64,000 nt of DNA from JAKAXG01 sp035702985 (GTDB lineage Bacteria > Actinomycetota > Acidimicrobiia > Acidimicrobiales > Palsa-688): NCBI GenBank assembly GCA_035702985.1, contig DASSZD010000080.1:20628-84627 (forward strand), written 5' to 3'. Position numbers and translations under genes: made by a program. Of this stretch, positions 43,597 through 51,366 are shown in pieces. The notes beneath the pieces were generated by a model. That model ran no database searches and was not told the DNA's origin. It worked only from the letters and a program-made list of their open reading frames with translations. The first letter of the stretch is position 1; every line of letters begins with the position of its first letter.

Positions 43597-45051
43597 ATGA
43601 CCTTCGCCGACCCGGCCCCCCGCCGGCCGGGAGGGGACTTCGGCACGACCGGGGTCCGCAGCCGGTTCCGGGGGCCCTACGCCGACGGCCCGCCGGCCCG
43701 GGACCTGGAGGTCCACATGCCGCCGCTCGACTCGTTCGGACCGGCCGAGCTGGTCCGGATGGTGGTGGTGTACGTCACCCTCAGCCTGTCGGTGGCCGCC
43801 TCGCTGGCCCGCTGGGCGCTGCGCCGCCGCCGGCGCCGGGCCTTCGCCGCCGCCTCGGAGGGGGCGGTGGACGGTCTTCTCCGGCTGGGCCCCACCTACG
43901 TCAAGCTGGGACAGATCATCGCCTCGTCGCCTGGCCTGTTCCCGGCCCCCCTGGCCCGCAGCGCCCAGCGCTGCCTGGACGAGGTCCCTCCCTTCGACGG
44001 GCGCACCGCCCGGGAGATGATCCGCCGGGACCTCGGCTACCAGCCGGCCAGCATCTTCCGCCGCTTCGACGAGACCCCCCTCTCGGCCGCCTCCATCGGC
44101 CAGGTCCACGCCTGCGTGCTGCCCGACGGGCGGGAGGCGGTGATCAAGCTGCAGCGCCCCAACATCCGCCGGCGCATGACCACCGATCTGAGGATCATGC
44201 ACCGCCTGGCCCGGACGCTGGAACGGCACTTCGAGTGGGCCCGCAACGCCGGCGCCGTGGCCCTGGTGGAGGACCTGCACGCCGTCACCTACCAGGAGCT
44301 CAACCCCGCCCTGGAGGCGTGGCGCCAGCACCGGTTCCGGGACAAGCTGTGGGCGTTCGGCGACAACGGGTGGATCACCGCCCCGGAGATCTACTGGGAC
44401 TACTGCGGCCCGCACATGATCTGCATGGAGCGCATGACGGGCATCCCCATGGACGAGTTCGACGCCATACGGGACCAGGGCCTCGACGGCGAGCTGATCA
44501 TCCGGCGGGGAGCCAAGACCTGGCTGGAGGCGGTGGTCATCCACGGCCCGTTCCACGGGGACATGCACGCCGGCAACCTGTGGGTCCTGGACGACGGCCG
44601 GGCCAGCTACCTCGACTTCGGCATCATGGGAGAGGTGCCCGACGAGTACAAGGCGCTGATCAAGGACCTGTTCTACACCTTCATCTTCGACCAGAACTTC
44701 GCCCGCATCGCCCGGGCGTACAAGAACCTGGGGATCATGAACGACGAGATGGGCACCGACGAGGAGGTCGGCCTGCGCATCCAGATGGTCGTGGCGCCGA
44801 TGCTGGGCAACTCGGCCAGCATGAGCCTGGGTGACTTCATCATGTCGTCACTGGAGATGATGAAGCAGTACGGGCTGACCGCGCCCAGGGAGATGGTGCT
44901 GTTCTCGAAGCAGATGCTCTACATGGAGCGCTACATCAAGGGCCTGGCCCCGAACTGGGCCTTCGCCTCGGATCCGTTCCTGGTGAAGAACATCTTCCCC
45001 GACGACGCCGCCAGGCGGGCCGCCGAGCTGGGCATGGTGTTCCCGGACTGA
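43597..45051 (+). CDS. ABC1/UbiB-family atypical kinase
   Basis: A 484-residue protein with a hydrophobic segment near 55-72 and the ABC1 (ADCK/UbiB) kinase core. The core has the KxGQ motif in YVKLGQIIASS, the Ala-rich loop SAASIGQVHAC, the ATP-binding Lys in AVIKLQRP, MERMTGIPMDEF, the catalytic HGPFHGDMHAGNLW and metal-binding YLDFGIMGE. Family members act on lipid or quinone metabolism as ATPases. It starts 11 bp after the acyl-CoA synthetase stop with ATG, and no separate promoter is clear, so co-transcription is likely. No quinone biosynthesis gene is nearby, favouring a lipid-related role. Confidence 0.88.
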   Translation: MTFADPAPRRPGGDFGTTGVRSRFRGPYADGPPARDLEVHMPPLDSFGPAELVRMVVVYVTLSLSVAASLARWALRRRRRRAFAAASEGAVDGLLRLGPTYVKLGQIIASSPGLFPAPLARSAQRCLDEVPPFDGRTAREMIRRDLGYQPASIFRRFDETPLSAASIGQVHACVLPDGREAVIKLQRPNIRRRMTTDLRIMHRLARTLERHFEWARNAGAVALVEDLHAVTYQELNPALEAWRQHRFRDKLWAFGDNGWITAPEIYWDYCGPHMICMERMTGIPMDEFDAIRDQGLDGELIIRRGAKTWLEAVVIHGPFHGDMHAGNLWVLDDGRASYLDFGIMGEVPDEYKALIKDLFYTFIFDQNFARIARAYKNLGIMNDEMGTDEEVGLRIQMVVAPMLGNSASMSLGDFIMSSLEMMKQYGLTAPREMVLFSKQMLYMERYIKGLAPNWAFASDPFLVKNIFPDDAARRAAELGMVFPD

Positions 45052-45104
45052 CCGGCGTAGCCCGCTTCGGGGTCACCCTCGTCATGGGCGCCGGGCCGGC
45101 GGTG

Positions 45105-45110
45105 TAGTTT
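45105..45110 (+). promoter_or_regulatory. Possible -10 box for lprG (TAGTTT)
   Basis: TAGTTT lies about 85 nt before the lprG start in the 144 bp gap after the ABC1 kinase gene, suggesting a separate promoter with a leader of about 80 nt. The -35 is not clear. Confidence 0.35.
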
Positions 45111-45195
45111 CAGGAAGCCACGCCCGGCTCCCCGCCGGACCGGGTGCGGCCCCGGCGAGACCGACCGGGCCGGATACCAGGGAGGGGCCAGATCG

Positions 45196-45894
45196 TTGTC
45201 TATCCGCAAAGCGCTCGTGCCGGCACTTATCGCCATCACGGCCCCGGCGCTGCTGGCCGCCTGCGGATCGTCCACCCCGAAAGTCAGCGCCCCGACCCTC
45301 GTGCAGAAGGCCAAGGCCACACTCGACGCCACCTCCACCGCGCATTTCAAGCTGACCAGCAAGAACGTGGCCCTGTCGGGCACCAACCTGATCGGCGGTG
45401 AGGGGGACCTGGCCCGCCCGGCCTCGCTGCAGGGCACCTTCAGCGTCGCCATCAGCGGTTTCAGCGCCAAGGTGGCGGTGGTGTCGGTCAACGGCGTGTT
45501 CGAGGCCCAGCTCCCGTTCCACACCGGCTACCAGAAGGCCAACCCGTCGGACTTCGGCCTGACCGACCCGGCCCAGCTGTTGAACCCGGACACCGGCCTC
45601 ACCAAGCTGCTGTCGGTCGCCCAGAACCCCCGCAGCGGCCCGACCGTCCGCTCCAACGGGGAGCTGCTCGACACCGTGACCTACACCGTCCCCGGCTCCA
45701 GCATCCCCGTGCTCCCCGACACCAACCGGGCCCAGCCGGTGACGGTCACCCTGGCCATCAACCCGTCCAACTACCAGCTGCGCACCGTCACCCTGGTCGG
45801 CCCGTTCACCACCCAGAAGTACGACAGCACCTACCAGCTGACCCTCACCGGCTACAACGAGCACGTGAACATCACGCTGCCGCCGGTGTCCTGA
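45196..45894 (+). CDS. lprG: LprG/LppX-family lipoprotein
   Basis: This 232-residue lipoprotein has the lipobox LLAAC and a mature LppX/LprG domain. The domain has the opening APTLVQKAKATLDATSTAHFKL, ALSGTNLIGGEGDLARPASLQGTFSV, ISGFSAKVAVVSVNGVFEAQLPF and YNEHVNITLPP. Mycobacterial LprG has a hydrophobic cavity that carries triacylated glycolipids and triacylglycerol from the inner membrane outward. The start is TTG 45196, supported by GGGAGGGG 8 nt upstream. The next gene is the P55-like exporter, the same pair order as Rv1411c-Rv1410c. Confidence 0.87.
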   Translation: MSIRKALVPALIAITAPALLAACGSSTPKVSAPTLVQKAKATLDATSTAHFKLTSKNVALSGTNLIGGEGDLARPASLQGTFSVAISGFSAKVAVVSVNGVFEAQLPFHTGYQKANPSDFGLTDPAQLLNPDTGLTKLLSVAQNPRSGPTVRSNGELLDTVTYTVPGSSIPVLPDTNRAQPVTVTLAINPSNYQLRTVTLVGPFTTQKYDSTYQLTLTGYNEHVNITLPPVS

Positions 45895-45902
45895 GCCGCC
45901 GG

Positions 45903-47759
45903 GTGGGAATGGCACCCGGACGCCAGGCCGCCCCGACCGGCGCGCCGCACCGGGCCCCGGCCGTGGGCCGGCCCGACCGGTGGCGGCTGGCGCTGGCCGC
46001 CGTCGCCGTCCTGCTGGCCACCGCCGACACCTACGTGGTGGTGGTGGCCCTGCCCAACATCATGAACGGGGTGGGTCTCGGCCTGGACCGCCTCCAGCGG
46101 GCCACGCCCATCATCTCGGGCTTCCTGCTGGGCTACACCGCGGTGCTGCCGCTGATCGGGCGGATCGCCGACGTGGCCGGTACCGGCCCGGTGTTCGCCG
46201 GCTGCCTGGCCGCGTTCGGGTTCGGCTCGGTGCTGACCGCCACCGCCCACTCCCTGCCGGTCCTGGTCCTGGGCCGGGCCGTGCAGGGGGTCGGCGGCGG
46301 GGGCCTGGTCCCGGTGGCCATGGCCATGGTGGCCAGCCGCTGGCCCCCCGACGAGCGGGGCCGGCCGCTCGGCGTGGTCGGCGCCCTCCAGGAGCTGGGC
46401 AGCGTGATCGGCCCGCTGTACGGGGCGGCGGTGGTGGCCCTCTCCTCGTGGCGGGCCATCTTCTGGATCAACGTGCCGGTCGTGCTGGCTCTCGGCGCCG
46501 GGTTCTGGATGTGCGGCGCCTCCGAGCGGCGGGCCGGGCGGCCGGCCCGGCCGGCCCTCTCCCGGCGCCGCGACTGGATGGGCCCGCTGCTGGCGGTGGT
46601 GGGCACCGCCGGCCTGGCGGTGGGGCTGGCCGCCCCGGCCGGCCTGGCCACCGACGCCACCCTCGGCCAGCTGTACTCCCCCCAGGCGGCCGGGTCGTGG
46701 GCCCCCCTCACCACCCCCATCGTGCTGATCTCCCTGGCCGTTCTGGGCGCCTTCCTGATCTGGGAGGCGGCCGCCCCGGCCCGGATCCGCCCGCTGGTCC
46801 CGCTCCGGCGCCTGCCCGGGGTGCTCCGCCGCTCGGACCTGCCCGGCGCCGCCCTCCTGGCGGGGGTGCTGGCCTGCGTGGTGGTGGCTTTCTCCACCGC
46901 CGACCCGAGCAAGCAGGTCATCGCCTCCAGCGCCCCGATCGTGGTGCCGCTGGGGGTGGTCCTGGCCGCCGGGTTCTGGTGGCGCCAGCGGCGCACCCCG
47001 GACCCGCTCATCCAGGCCGGCACGCTGGCCGCCCGGCCGGCCTGGGGGGCCCTGCTGGTGAACCTGGCCCTGGGCGGCGCCCTGATGGCCGCCCTGATCG
47101 ACGTGCCGCTCTTCGCCCGCTCGACCGTCGACCCCAACTCCGAGGTGGACGCCGCGCTGGTGCTGCTCCGGTTCCTGGTGGCGGTGCCGGTCGGCGCCGT
47201 GGTGGGCGGGGTCCTGTGCCGCAACCGGCGGGTCGCTCCCTACCTCACCGCGGCGGGGATGGTGCTGTCCACCCTGGCGTTCGTGGCCATGGCGACGTGG
47301 TCCGAGACGGCCATGGGCGGGGGACCCCGCCCCAGCGACGCCGAGCTGGTGATCTGCGGGCTGGGCTTCGGCCTGGCCATCGCCCCGGTCAACGTGGCCA
47401 TCCTGGGGGCGGTCGCCGAGCGGTCCCACGCCCTGGCCAGCGCCCTGGCGGTGGTCGCCCGCACCATCGGGATGCTGGCCGGGCTCTCGGCCCTCACCGC
47501 GGTGGCCCTGCACCGCTTCTACGCCGCCCAGGCCCGCATCGGCTCGCCCCTCACCCTCTGCCCCAACAACCCCAACTCGTGCCCGGCCTACGATCACGCC
47601 ACCACCCGGGCGCTGCTGAGTGAGCTCCACACCATCTTCGCCGGGGCCGCGGTGTGCGCCGCGCTGGCCGCGGTGCTGGCGGTGGTCCTGCTGCGCCCGG
47701 CCGCCGCCGACGCCGGGAGGGTCGACGCCGCCGGCCCGTCCCGTTTCAGCTCGGTGTAG
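45903..47759 (+). CDS. P55-like MFS exporter (LprG partner)
   Basis: This 618-residue major facilitator protein has about 14 predicted helices. The first helix pair carries LLATADTYVVVVALPNIM, and the motif A region is LPLIGRIADVAGTGPV. The conserved VLGRAVQGVGGGGLVPVAMAMV follows. It is longer than ordinary 14-helix drug exporters (about 500). Extracytoplasmic insertions lie near 260 (LGQLYSPQAAG) and near 560 (LTLCPNNPNSCPAYDHATT, with a Cys pair), as in Rv1410c. With LprG it should export triacylglycerol-type lipids. GTG 45903 or ATG 45909 may be the start; both lie under 15 bp from the lprG stop. Confidence 0.85.
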   Translation: MGMAPGRQAAPTGAPHRAPAVGRPDRWRLALAAVAVLLATADTYVVVVALPNIMNGVGLGLDRLQRATPIISGFLLGYTAVLPLIGRIADVAGTGPVFAGCLAAFGFGSVLTATAHSLPVLVLGRAVQGVGGGGLVPVAMAMVASRWPPDERGRPLGVVGALQELGSVIGPLYGAAVVALSSWRAIFWINVPVVLALGAGFWMCGASERRAGRPARPALSRRRDWMGPLLAVVGTAGLAVGLAAPAGLATDATLGQLYSPQAAGSWAPLTTPIVLISLAVLGAFLIWEAAAPARIRPLVPLRRLPGVLRRSDLPGAALLAGVLACVVVAFSTADPSKQVIASSAPIVVPLGVVLAAGFWWRQRRTPDPLIQAGTLAARPAWGALLVNLALGGALMAALIDVPLFARSTVDPNSEVDAALVLLRFLVAVPVGAVVGGVLCRNRRVAPYLTAAGMVLSTLAFVAMATWSETAMGGGPRPSDAELVICGLGFGLAIAPVNVAILGAVAERSHALASALAVVARTIGMLAGLSALTAVALHRFYAAQARIGSPLTLCPNNPNSCPAYDHATTRALLSELHTIFAGAAVCAALAAVLAVVLLRPAAADAGRVDAAGPSRFSSV

Positions 47760-47848
47760 AGGCCCCGGTGCGGGCCGGGGGCGGGCCGGGGGCGGCCCGG
47801 CGCTGGTGCCGGTGCCGGTGCCGGAGGCGGCCCAGCGCCCGAGGCGGC

Positions 47849-48634
47849 CTAGCGCTGGTGCCGGGGGCACCACCACGTCGTGCGGCCCCCCACCGTGGCT
47901 CGCACCAGCGGCGTGCCGTCCCTCGGGCACATCCCGCCGGGGCGCCGCTCGGGCATGAGATCTCCGGTGTGGGAGCCGCCCCGGCCGATCAGGTCGGCCA
48001 GGCCCGACCCCAGGTGACCGTGCAGCCGCTTCACCGCCGCGGCAGGCAGCTCCCCCGCCGGCCGGAGGGGTGACAGGCCGGCCCGCCACAGCACCTCGTC
48101 GGCGATCAGGTTGCCCACCCCGGCCAGCTTCGACTGGTCCAGCAGGCGGGCCTTGAGCGCCACCGCGGCGCCGCTCAGCGCCCGTCTCAGCTCCGGCAGG
48201 GTGGCGGTCAGGGCGTCGGGCCCCAGCCGGGACTCGTCGGGCTCCAGCTCCACCCCACCCAGGCGGCGGGGGTCCCGCACCGTCAGGACCCCGCCGTCGG
48301 CGAAGGCCACCGTGAAGCGGTCGTAGCGGATCTGGTCACCGGCCGGGCTGTACAGCAGCTGGTCCACCCCGGCCCGACCGTCGACCAGGAGCCGGCCGCT
48401 CATCCCGAAGTGCAGGCCCATCACCACCCCGTTGGAGACGTCGAGCATGAGCAGCTTCCCCCGGCGGCGGGCCGCCACGAACCGCTCCCCGACCAGCACG
48501 TCGCGCACCAGATCGGCCTGCGCCCCCCGCTTGAGGTACCAGGCGTCGGGGGCGGCCACCCCCTCGATGGTCCGGTCCAGGGCCCGGCCGGCAGCCAGGG
48601 TGCGGTACCGCTCGACCTCCACCAGCTCCGGCAC
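47849..48634 (-). CDS. Fpg/Nei-family DNA glycosylase
   Basis: A 261-residue base-excision enzyme that begins M-PELVEVE, giving the catalytic Pro2 and Glu3 of the family. Further motifs are the Lys of KRGKLLML, LHFGMSGRL, SKLAGVGNLIADEVLWRAGLSP (helix-two-turn-helix), and a C-terminal zinc finger. The finger is altered: CPRDG replaces CPxCG and the end is CPRHQ, giving Cys, Asp, Cys, His as possible ligands. The length matches Nei2-type actinobacterial proteins, which excise oxidised pyrimidines. The GTG start follows the upstream uracil-DNA glycosylase stop by 4 bp, forming a repair operon. Confidence 0.87.
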   Translation of the reverse strand: MPELVEVERYRTLAAGRALDRTIEGVAAPDAWYLKRGAQADLVRDVLVGERFVAARRRGKLLMLDVSNGVVMGLHFGMSGRLLVDGRAGVDQLLYSPAGDQIRYDRFTVAFADGGVLTVRDPRRLGGVELEPDESRLGPDALTATLPELRRALSGAAVALKARLLDQSKLAGVGNLIADEVLWRAGLSPLRPAGELPAAAVKRLHGHLGSGLADLIGRGGSHTGDLMPERRPGGMCPRDGTPLVRATVGGRTTWWCPRHQR

Positions 48635-48638
48635 CGCT

Positions 48639-49319
48639 TCAGGCCCCGATACCGGCCAGCTCGGCCGCCCGGATGAACACCGAGTCGAGCATGGGCTCGG
48701 TCAGCCTGCCGGTGAAGGTGTTCTGCTGGCTGGGATGGTAGGAGCACACCACGGTGCGCCCGCCGGGAGCGGCCACCTCCACACCGTGGCCGAACCGGGG
48801 CCGGGGCCGGATCCCGAGGAACCGGCTGACCACCTCGTAGGCGAACTGGCCCAGCACCACCACCACCGGGACCGGCCCCAGGGCGTCCAGCTCGGCCTCG
48901 AGCCACGGCTGGCACCGGTCACGCTCCTCCGGGGTGGGCTTGTTGGCCGGCGGGGCGCAGCGCACCGCGGCCATCACCCACACCCGGTGCAGGGCCAGGC
49001 CGTCGTCCCGGCTGACGCTGGTCGGCTGGTTGGCCAGGCCCACCCGGTGCATGGACGCGAACAGCCAGTCCCCGGAGCGGTCCCCGGTGAAGATGCGGCC
49101 GGTCCGGTTGGCCCCGTGGGCGGCCGGGGCCAACCCGACCACGGCGATGGCCGCCTCGGGGTCCCCGAAGCCGGGCACCGGCCGGCCCCAGTAGGTCTGG
49201 TCCCGGAACGCCGCCCGCCGCTCGGCTGCCACCTTCTCCCGCCAGGCGACCAGGCGGGGGCACGCCCGGCACTGCTCGATCTCGCGAGCCAACTGCTCCA
49301 GGTCCGGTCCGCTCACCAC
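48639..49319 (-). CDS. Type-5 uracil-DNA glycosylase (UdgB)
   Basis: This 226-residue glycosylase removes uracil from DNA. The family marks are GLAPAAHGANRTGRIFTGDRSG (motif A without the usual catalytic Asp or Asn of other UDG families) and the C-terminal CSYHPSQQNTFTGRL. Four Cys in CRACP, AVRC and RDRC can hold a 4Fe-4S cluster, as in UdgB. GTG 49319 is chosen because TAGTGT lies 7 nt upstream; GTG 49316 is adjacent. It is co-transcribed with the Nei-type glycosylase downstream. Its promoter shares bases with that of the divergent phosphatase gene. Confidence 0.88.
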   Translation of the reverse strand: MVSGPDLEQLAREIEQCRACPRLVAWREKVAAERRAAFRDQTYWGRPVPGFGDPEAAIAVVGLAPAAHGANRTGRIFTGDRSGDWLFASMHRVGLANQPTSVSRDDGLALHRVWVMAAVRCAPPANKPTPEERDRCQPWLEAELDALGPVPVVVVLGQFAYEVVSRFLGIRPRPRFGHGVEVAAPGGRTVVCSYHPSQQNTFTGRLTEPMLDSVFIRAAELAGIGA

Positions 49320-49326
49320 CGGGAAG

Positions 49327-49336
49327 ACACTAGGTT
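49327..49336. promoter_or_regulatory. Bidirectional promoter with overlapping -10 boxes
   Basis: ACACTAGGTT contains TAGGTT on the plus strand (49331-49336) and TAGTGT on the minus strand (49332-49327). The two boxes share the central TA. They serve the phosphatase triad (start 49348) and the uracil-DNA glycosylase (start 49319), so RNA polymerase can bind in only one direction at a time. Confidence 0.5.
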
Positions 49337-49347
49337 GACCGGCAGAA

Positions 49348-50091
49348 ATGCCGACAACCACCCCCGCCCAGGGCACCGGAGCGCGACCCCAGAGCCGCCC
49401 CGGGAAGGCCCCCTCCCCCTCCACGCTCGTGCTCCTGGTCCGCCACGGCGCCACCCCCACCACCGGCCAGGTGCTTCCCGGCCGGGCCCCGGGCCTGCAC
49501 CTGGCCGACCGGGGCCGGGCCCAGGCGGCCACCGTCGCCGACCGCCTGGCCGCCTGGTCGGCCTCCGCCCGGCCCGCCACCAACGGCAAGGCCGGCCCGG
49601 CCACTGGCGGCCGGCGTATCAGCGCCGTGTACGCCTCGCCGCTGGAGCGCACCCGCGAGACCGCCGCCCCCATCGCCCGGGCCCTCGGGCTCAAGGTCCA
49701 GACCCACCGGGGCCTGCTCGAATGCGACTTCGGCGAGTGGACCGGAGCCGAGCTCAAGAAGCTCATGAAGCTCCCCGAGTGGTCCACCGTGCAGCGCTAC
49801 CCGAGCGGGTTCCGCTTCCCGGGCGGCGAGTCCTTCACCGCCATGCAGGCCCGCATCGTCACCGCCATCGCCGACCTGTGCCGGCGCCACCCCGGCGAGA
49901 CGGTGGTGGCGGTGTCCCACGCCGACCCCATCAAGGCGGCGGTCAACGACGCCGCCGGCTCCCACCTGGACCTGTTCCAGCGGGTGGTGATCTCCCCGTG
50001 CTCCGTGACCGCCATCTCCTACGGGCCGGTCGGACCCACCGTCCTGGCCGTCAACTCCACCGCCACGCTGGAGGAGCTGGTGCCGTCGTGA
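49348..50091 (+). CDS. Histidine phosphatase family protein (MSMEG_4193-type)
   Basis: A 247-residue phosphoglycerate-mutase-like phosphatase. The catalytic LLVRHGATPTTGQVLPGR holds the phospho-His, and SPLERTRETA, LLECDFGEWTG, FPGGESFTAMQAR and AVSHADPIKAA complete the active site. The GQVLPGRAPGLHL segment is typical of the MSMEG_4193 subfamily found across actinobacteria. It is followed by a DUF3090 gene and an SCO1664-type gene with NTGA overlaps, the conserved triad. The substrate is unknown. A non-conserved insertion (about 73-88, SARPATNGKAGPATGG) is present. Confidence 0.88.
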   Translation: MPTTTPAQGTGARPQSRPGKAPSPSTLVLLVRHGATPTTGQVLPGRAPGLHLADRGRAQAATVADRLAAWSASARPATNGKAGPATGGRRISAVYASPLERTRETAAPIARALGLKVQTHRGLLECDFGEWTGAELKKLMKLPEWSTVQRYPSGFRFPGGESFTAMQARIVTAIADLCRRHPGETVVAVSHADPIKAAVNDAAGSHLDLFQRVVISPCSVTAISYGPVGPTVLAVNSTATLEELVPS

Positions 50092-50618
50092 GCCGCTCGT
50101 TCGAGCTGCCCGAAGCGGAATGGGCCACCGTGGGGGCGGTGGGCGAGCCGGGGCAGCGGACCTTCTACATCCAGGCCCGCCAGGGCGAGCAGCTGCTGAC
50201 CCTGAAGCTGGAGAAGCAGCAGGTGGCCGCCCTGGCGCAGTTCCTGGGCGAGATCCTCGCCGACCTGCCCGTCCCCGAAGACCCGGACGGAGCCGGATCG
50301 GCGGCCCTGGAGGAGCCGGTGCTGGCCGAGTGGGCCGTGGGCAGCATCCAGCTGTCCTACGACGGGCCGGCCGACCGGGTGGTGGTCCTGGCCGAGGAGA
50401 TCGGCGACGAGGAGGACGAGGAACCCGACGTCTCCGCCGACCCGCTGGGCGGGCGGGGGGCGGCCCGCATCGGCCTGTCCCGGGCGTCGGCGGCCCTCAT
50501 CATCAGGGTCGGCGCCGACCTGGTCAGCGCCGGCCGGCCGACCTGCCCGCTGTGCGGGCGGCCCATGGATCCCGAAGGCCACTCGTGTCCCCGGACGAAC
50601 GGCCACCGGCCCCATTGA
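50088..50618 (+). CDS. DUF3090 family protein
   Basis: The 176-residue protein matches the DUF3090 family: RTFYIQARQGEQLLTLKLEKQQVAALAQFL, the acidic EEIGDEEDEEPDV strand-loop, ARIGLSRASAALIIRVGADLVSAGRP, and a C-terminal zinc-ribbon-like half CPLCGRPMDPEGHSCPR. No catalytic residues are known. The GTG start overlaps the phosphatase stop by 4 nt. Its strict linkage to the flanking genes in actinobacteria implies a shared pathway, still undefined. Confidence 0.87.
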   Translation: MSRSFELPEAEWATVGAVGEPGQRTFYIQARQGEQLLTLKLEKQQVAALAQFLGEILADLPVPEDPDGAGSAALEEPVLAEWAVGSIQLSYDGPADRVVVLAEEIGDEEDEEPDVSADPLGGRGAARIGLSRASAALIIRVGADLVSAGRPTCPLCGRPMDPEGHSCPRTNGHRPH

Positions 50619-51340
50619 ACGACCCGGCCTCCGAGTCGGTGACATCCCTGCTGTCGACCGGCCGGGTGGAGATCGAAGGCCGGATGCCCTGGAGCAGCAA
50701 CGGCACCTACCTGGTCACCGTCACCGAGGCTGACAGCGGCAATGACAGCGCGGTGCCGGCCATATACAAGCCGGGCCGGGCGGAGCGCCCGCTGTGGGAC
50801 TTCCCCGACGGCCTGTACCGCCGGGAGGTGGCCGCCTACGAACTGGCCCGCGCCCTGGGCTGGGACCTGGTCCCCCCCACCGTGGAGGTGGAGGACGCCC
50901 CCCTCGGCCCCGGTTCCCTGCAGCTGTTCGTGGACGCCGACTTCGAGCAGCACTACTTCACGCTGCTCGAGGACCGCCGCCACCACGCCGCGCTCAAGCG
51001 CATGGCCGTGTTCGACGTGCTGGCCAACAACGCCGACCGCAAGGGCGGCCACTGCCTGCTCGACGGGACGGGGCGGATCTGGGGTATAGACCACGGTCTG
51101 TGCTTCCACGTCCAGCACAAGCTGCGCACGGTCATATGGGACTTCGCCGGGGAGCCGGTCGGCGGCGACGACCTGGAGGCGGTCGGCCGGCTGGCGGAGG
51201 CCGGCCTACCGGACCCGCTGCGCCACCTGCTCCATGACGAGGAGGGCCGGGCCCTGCTCAGCAGGGCCCGGCACCTCCTGGAAGTCCGGCGGCTTCCCCA
51301 GCCACGCACGGATCACCCGTATCCGTGGCCGCTGGTATGA
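50615..51340 (+). CDS. SCO1664-family protein (PI-kinase-like fold)
   Basis: This protein of about 241 residues resembles PI3/PI4- and HipA-like atypical kinases. AIYKPGRAERPLWDF carries the ATP-binding Lys, YRREVAAYELARALGWDLVPPT follows, FDVLANNADRKGGHCLL provides the Asn-Asp pair, and GIDHGLCFH replaces the DFG-type motif. Activity has not been shown for the family to my knowledge. TTG 50615 gives a TTGA overlap with the DUF3090 gene; GTG 50585 adds ten residues and is an equal alternative. It is last in the triad and ends at an intrinsic terminator. Confidence 0.82.
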   Translation: MNDPASESVTSLLSTGRVEIEGRMPWSSNGTYLVTVTEADSGNDSAVPAIYKPGRAERPLWDFPDGLYRREVAAYELARALGWDLVPPTVEVEDAPLGPGSLQLFVDADFEQHYFTLLEDRRHHAALKRMAVFDVLANNADRKGGHCLLDGTGRIWGIDHGLCFHVQHKLRTVIWDFAGEPVGGDDLEAVGRLAEAGLPDPLRHLLHDEEGRALLSRARHLLEVRRLPQPRTDHPYPWPLV

Positions 51341-51366
51341 CAGGAGCTGTGTCAGCTCCTGTTCTT
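51341..51366 (+). terminator. Intrinsic terminator of the phosphatase-DUF3090-SCO1664 operon
   Basis: CAGGAGCTG and CAGCTCCTG form a perfect 9 bp stem around TGT, followed by TTCTT. It begins at the base after the SCO1664 stop and overlaps the last codons of the convergent etfA. Confidence 0.65.

Noticed and set aside
28616..47759. Horizontally acquired island
   Set aside because: Base composition, codon use and overlap style match the neighbouring core genes, and no integrase, tRNA end or flanking repeat is present.
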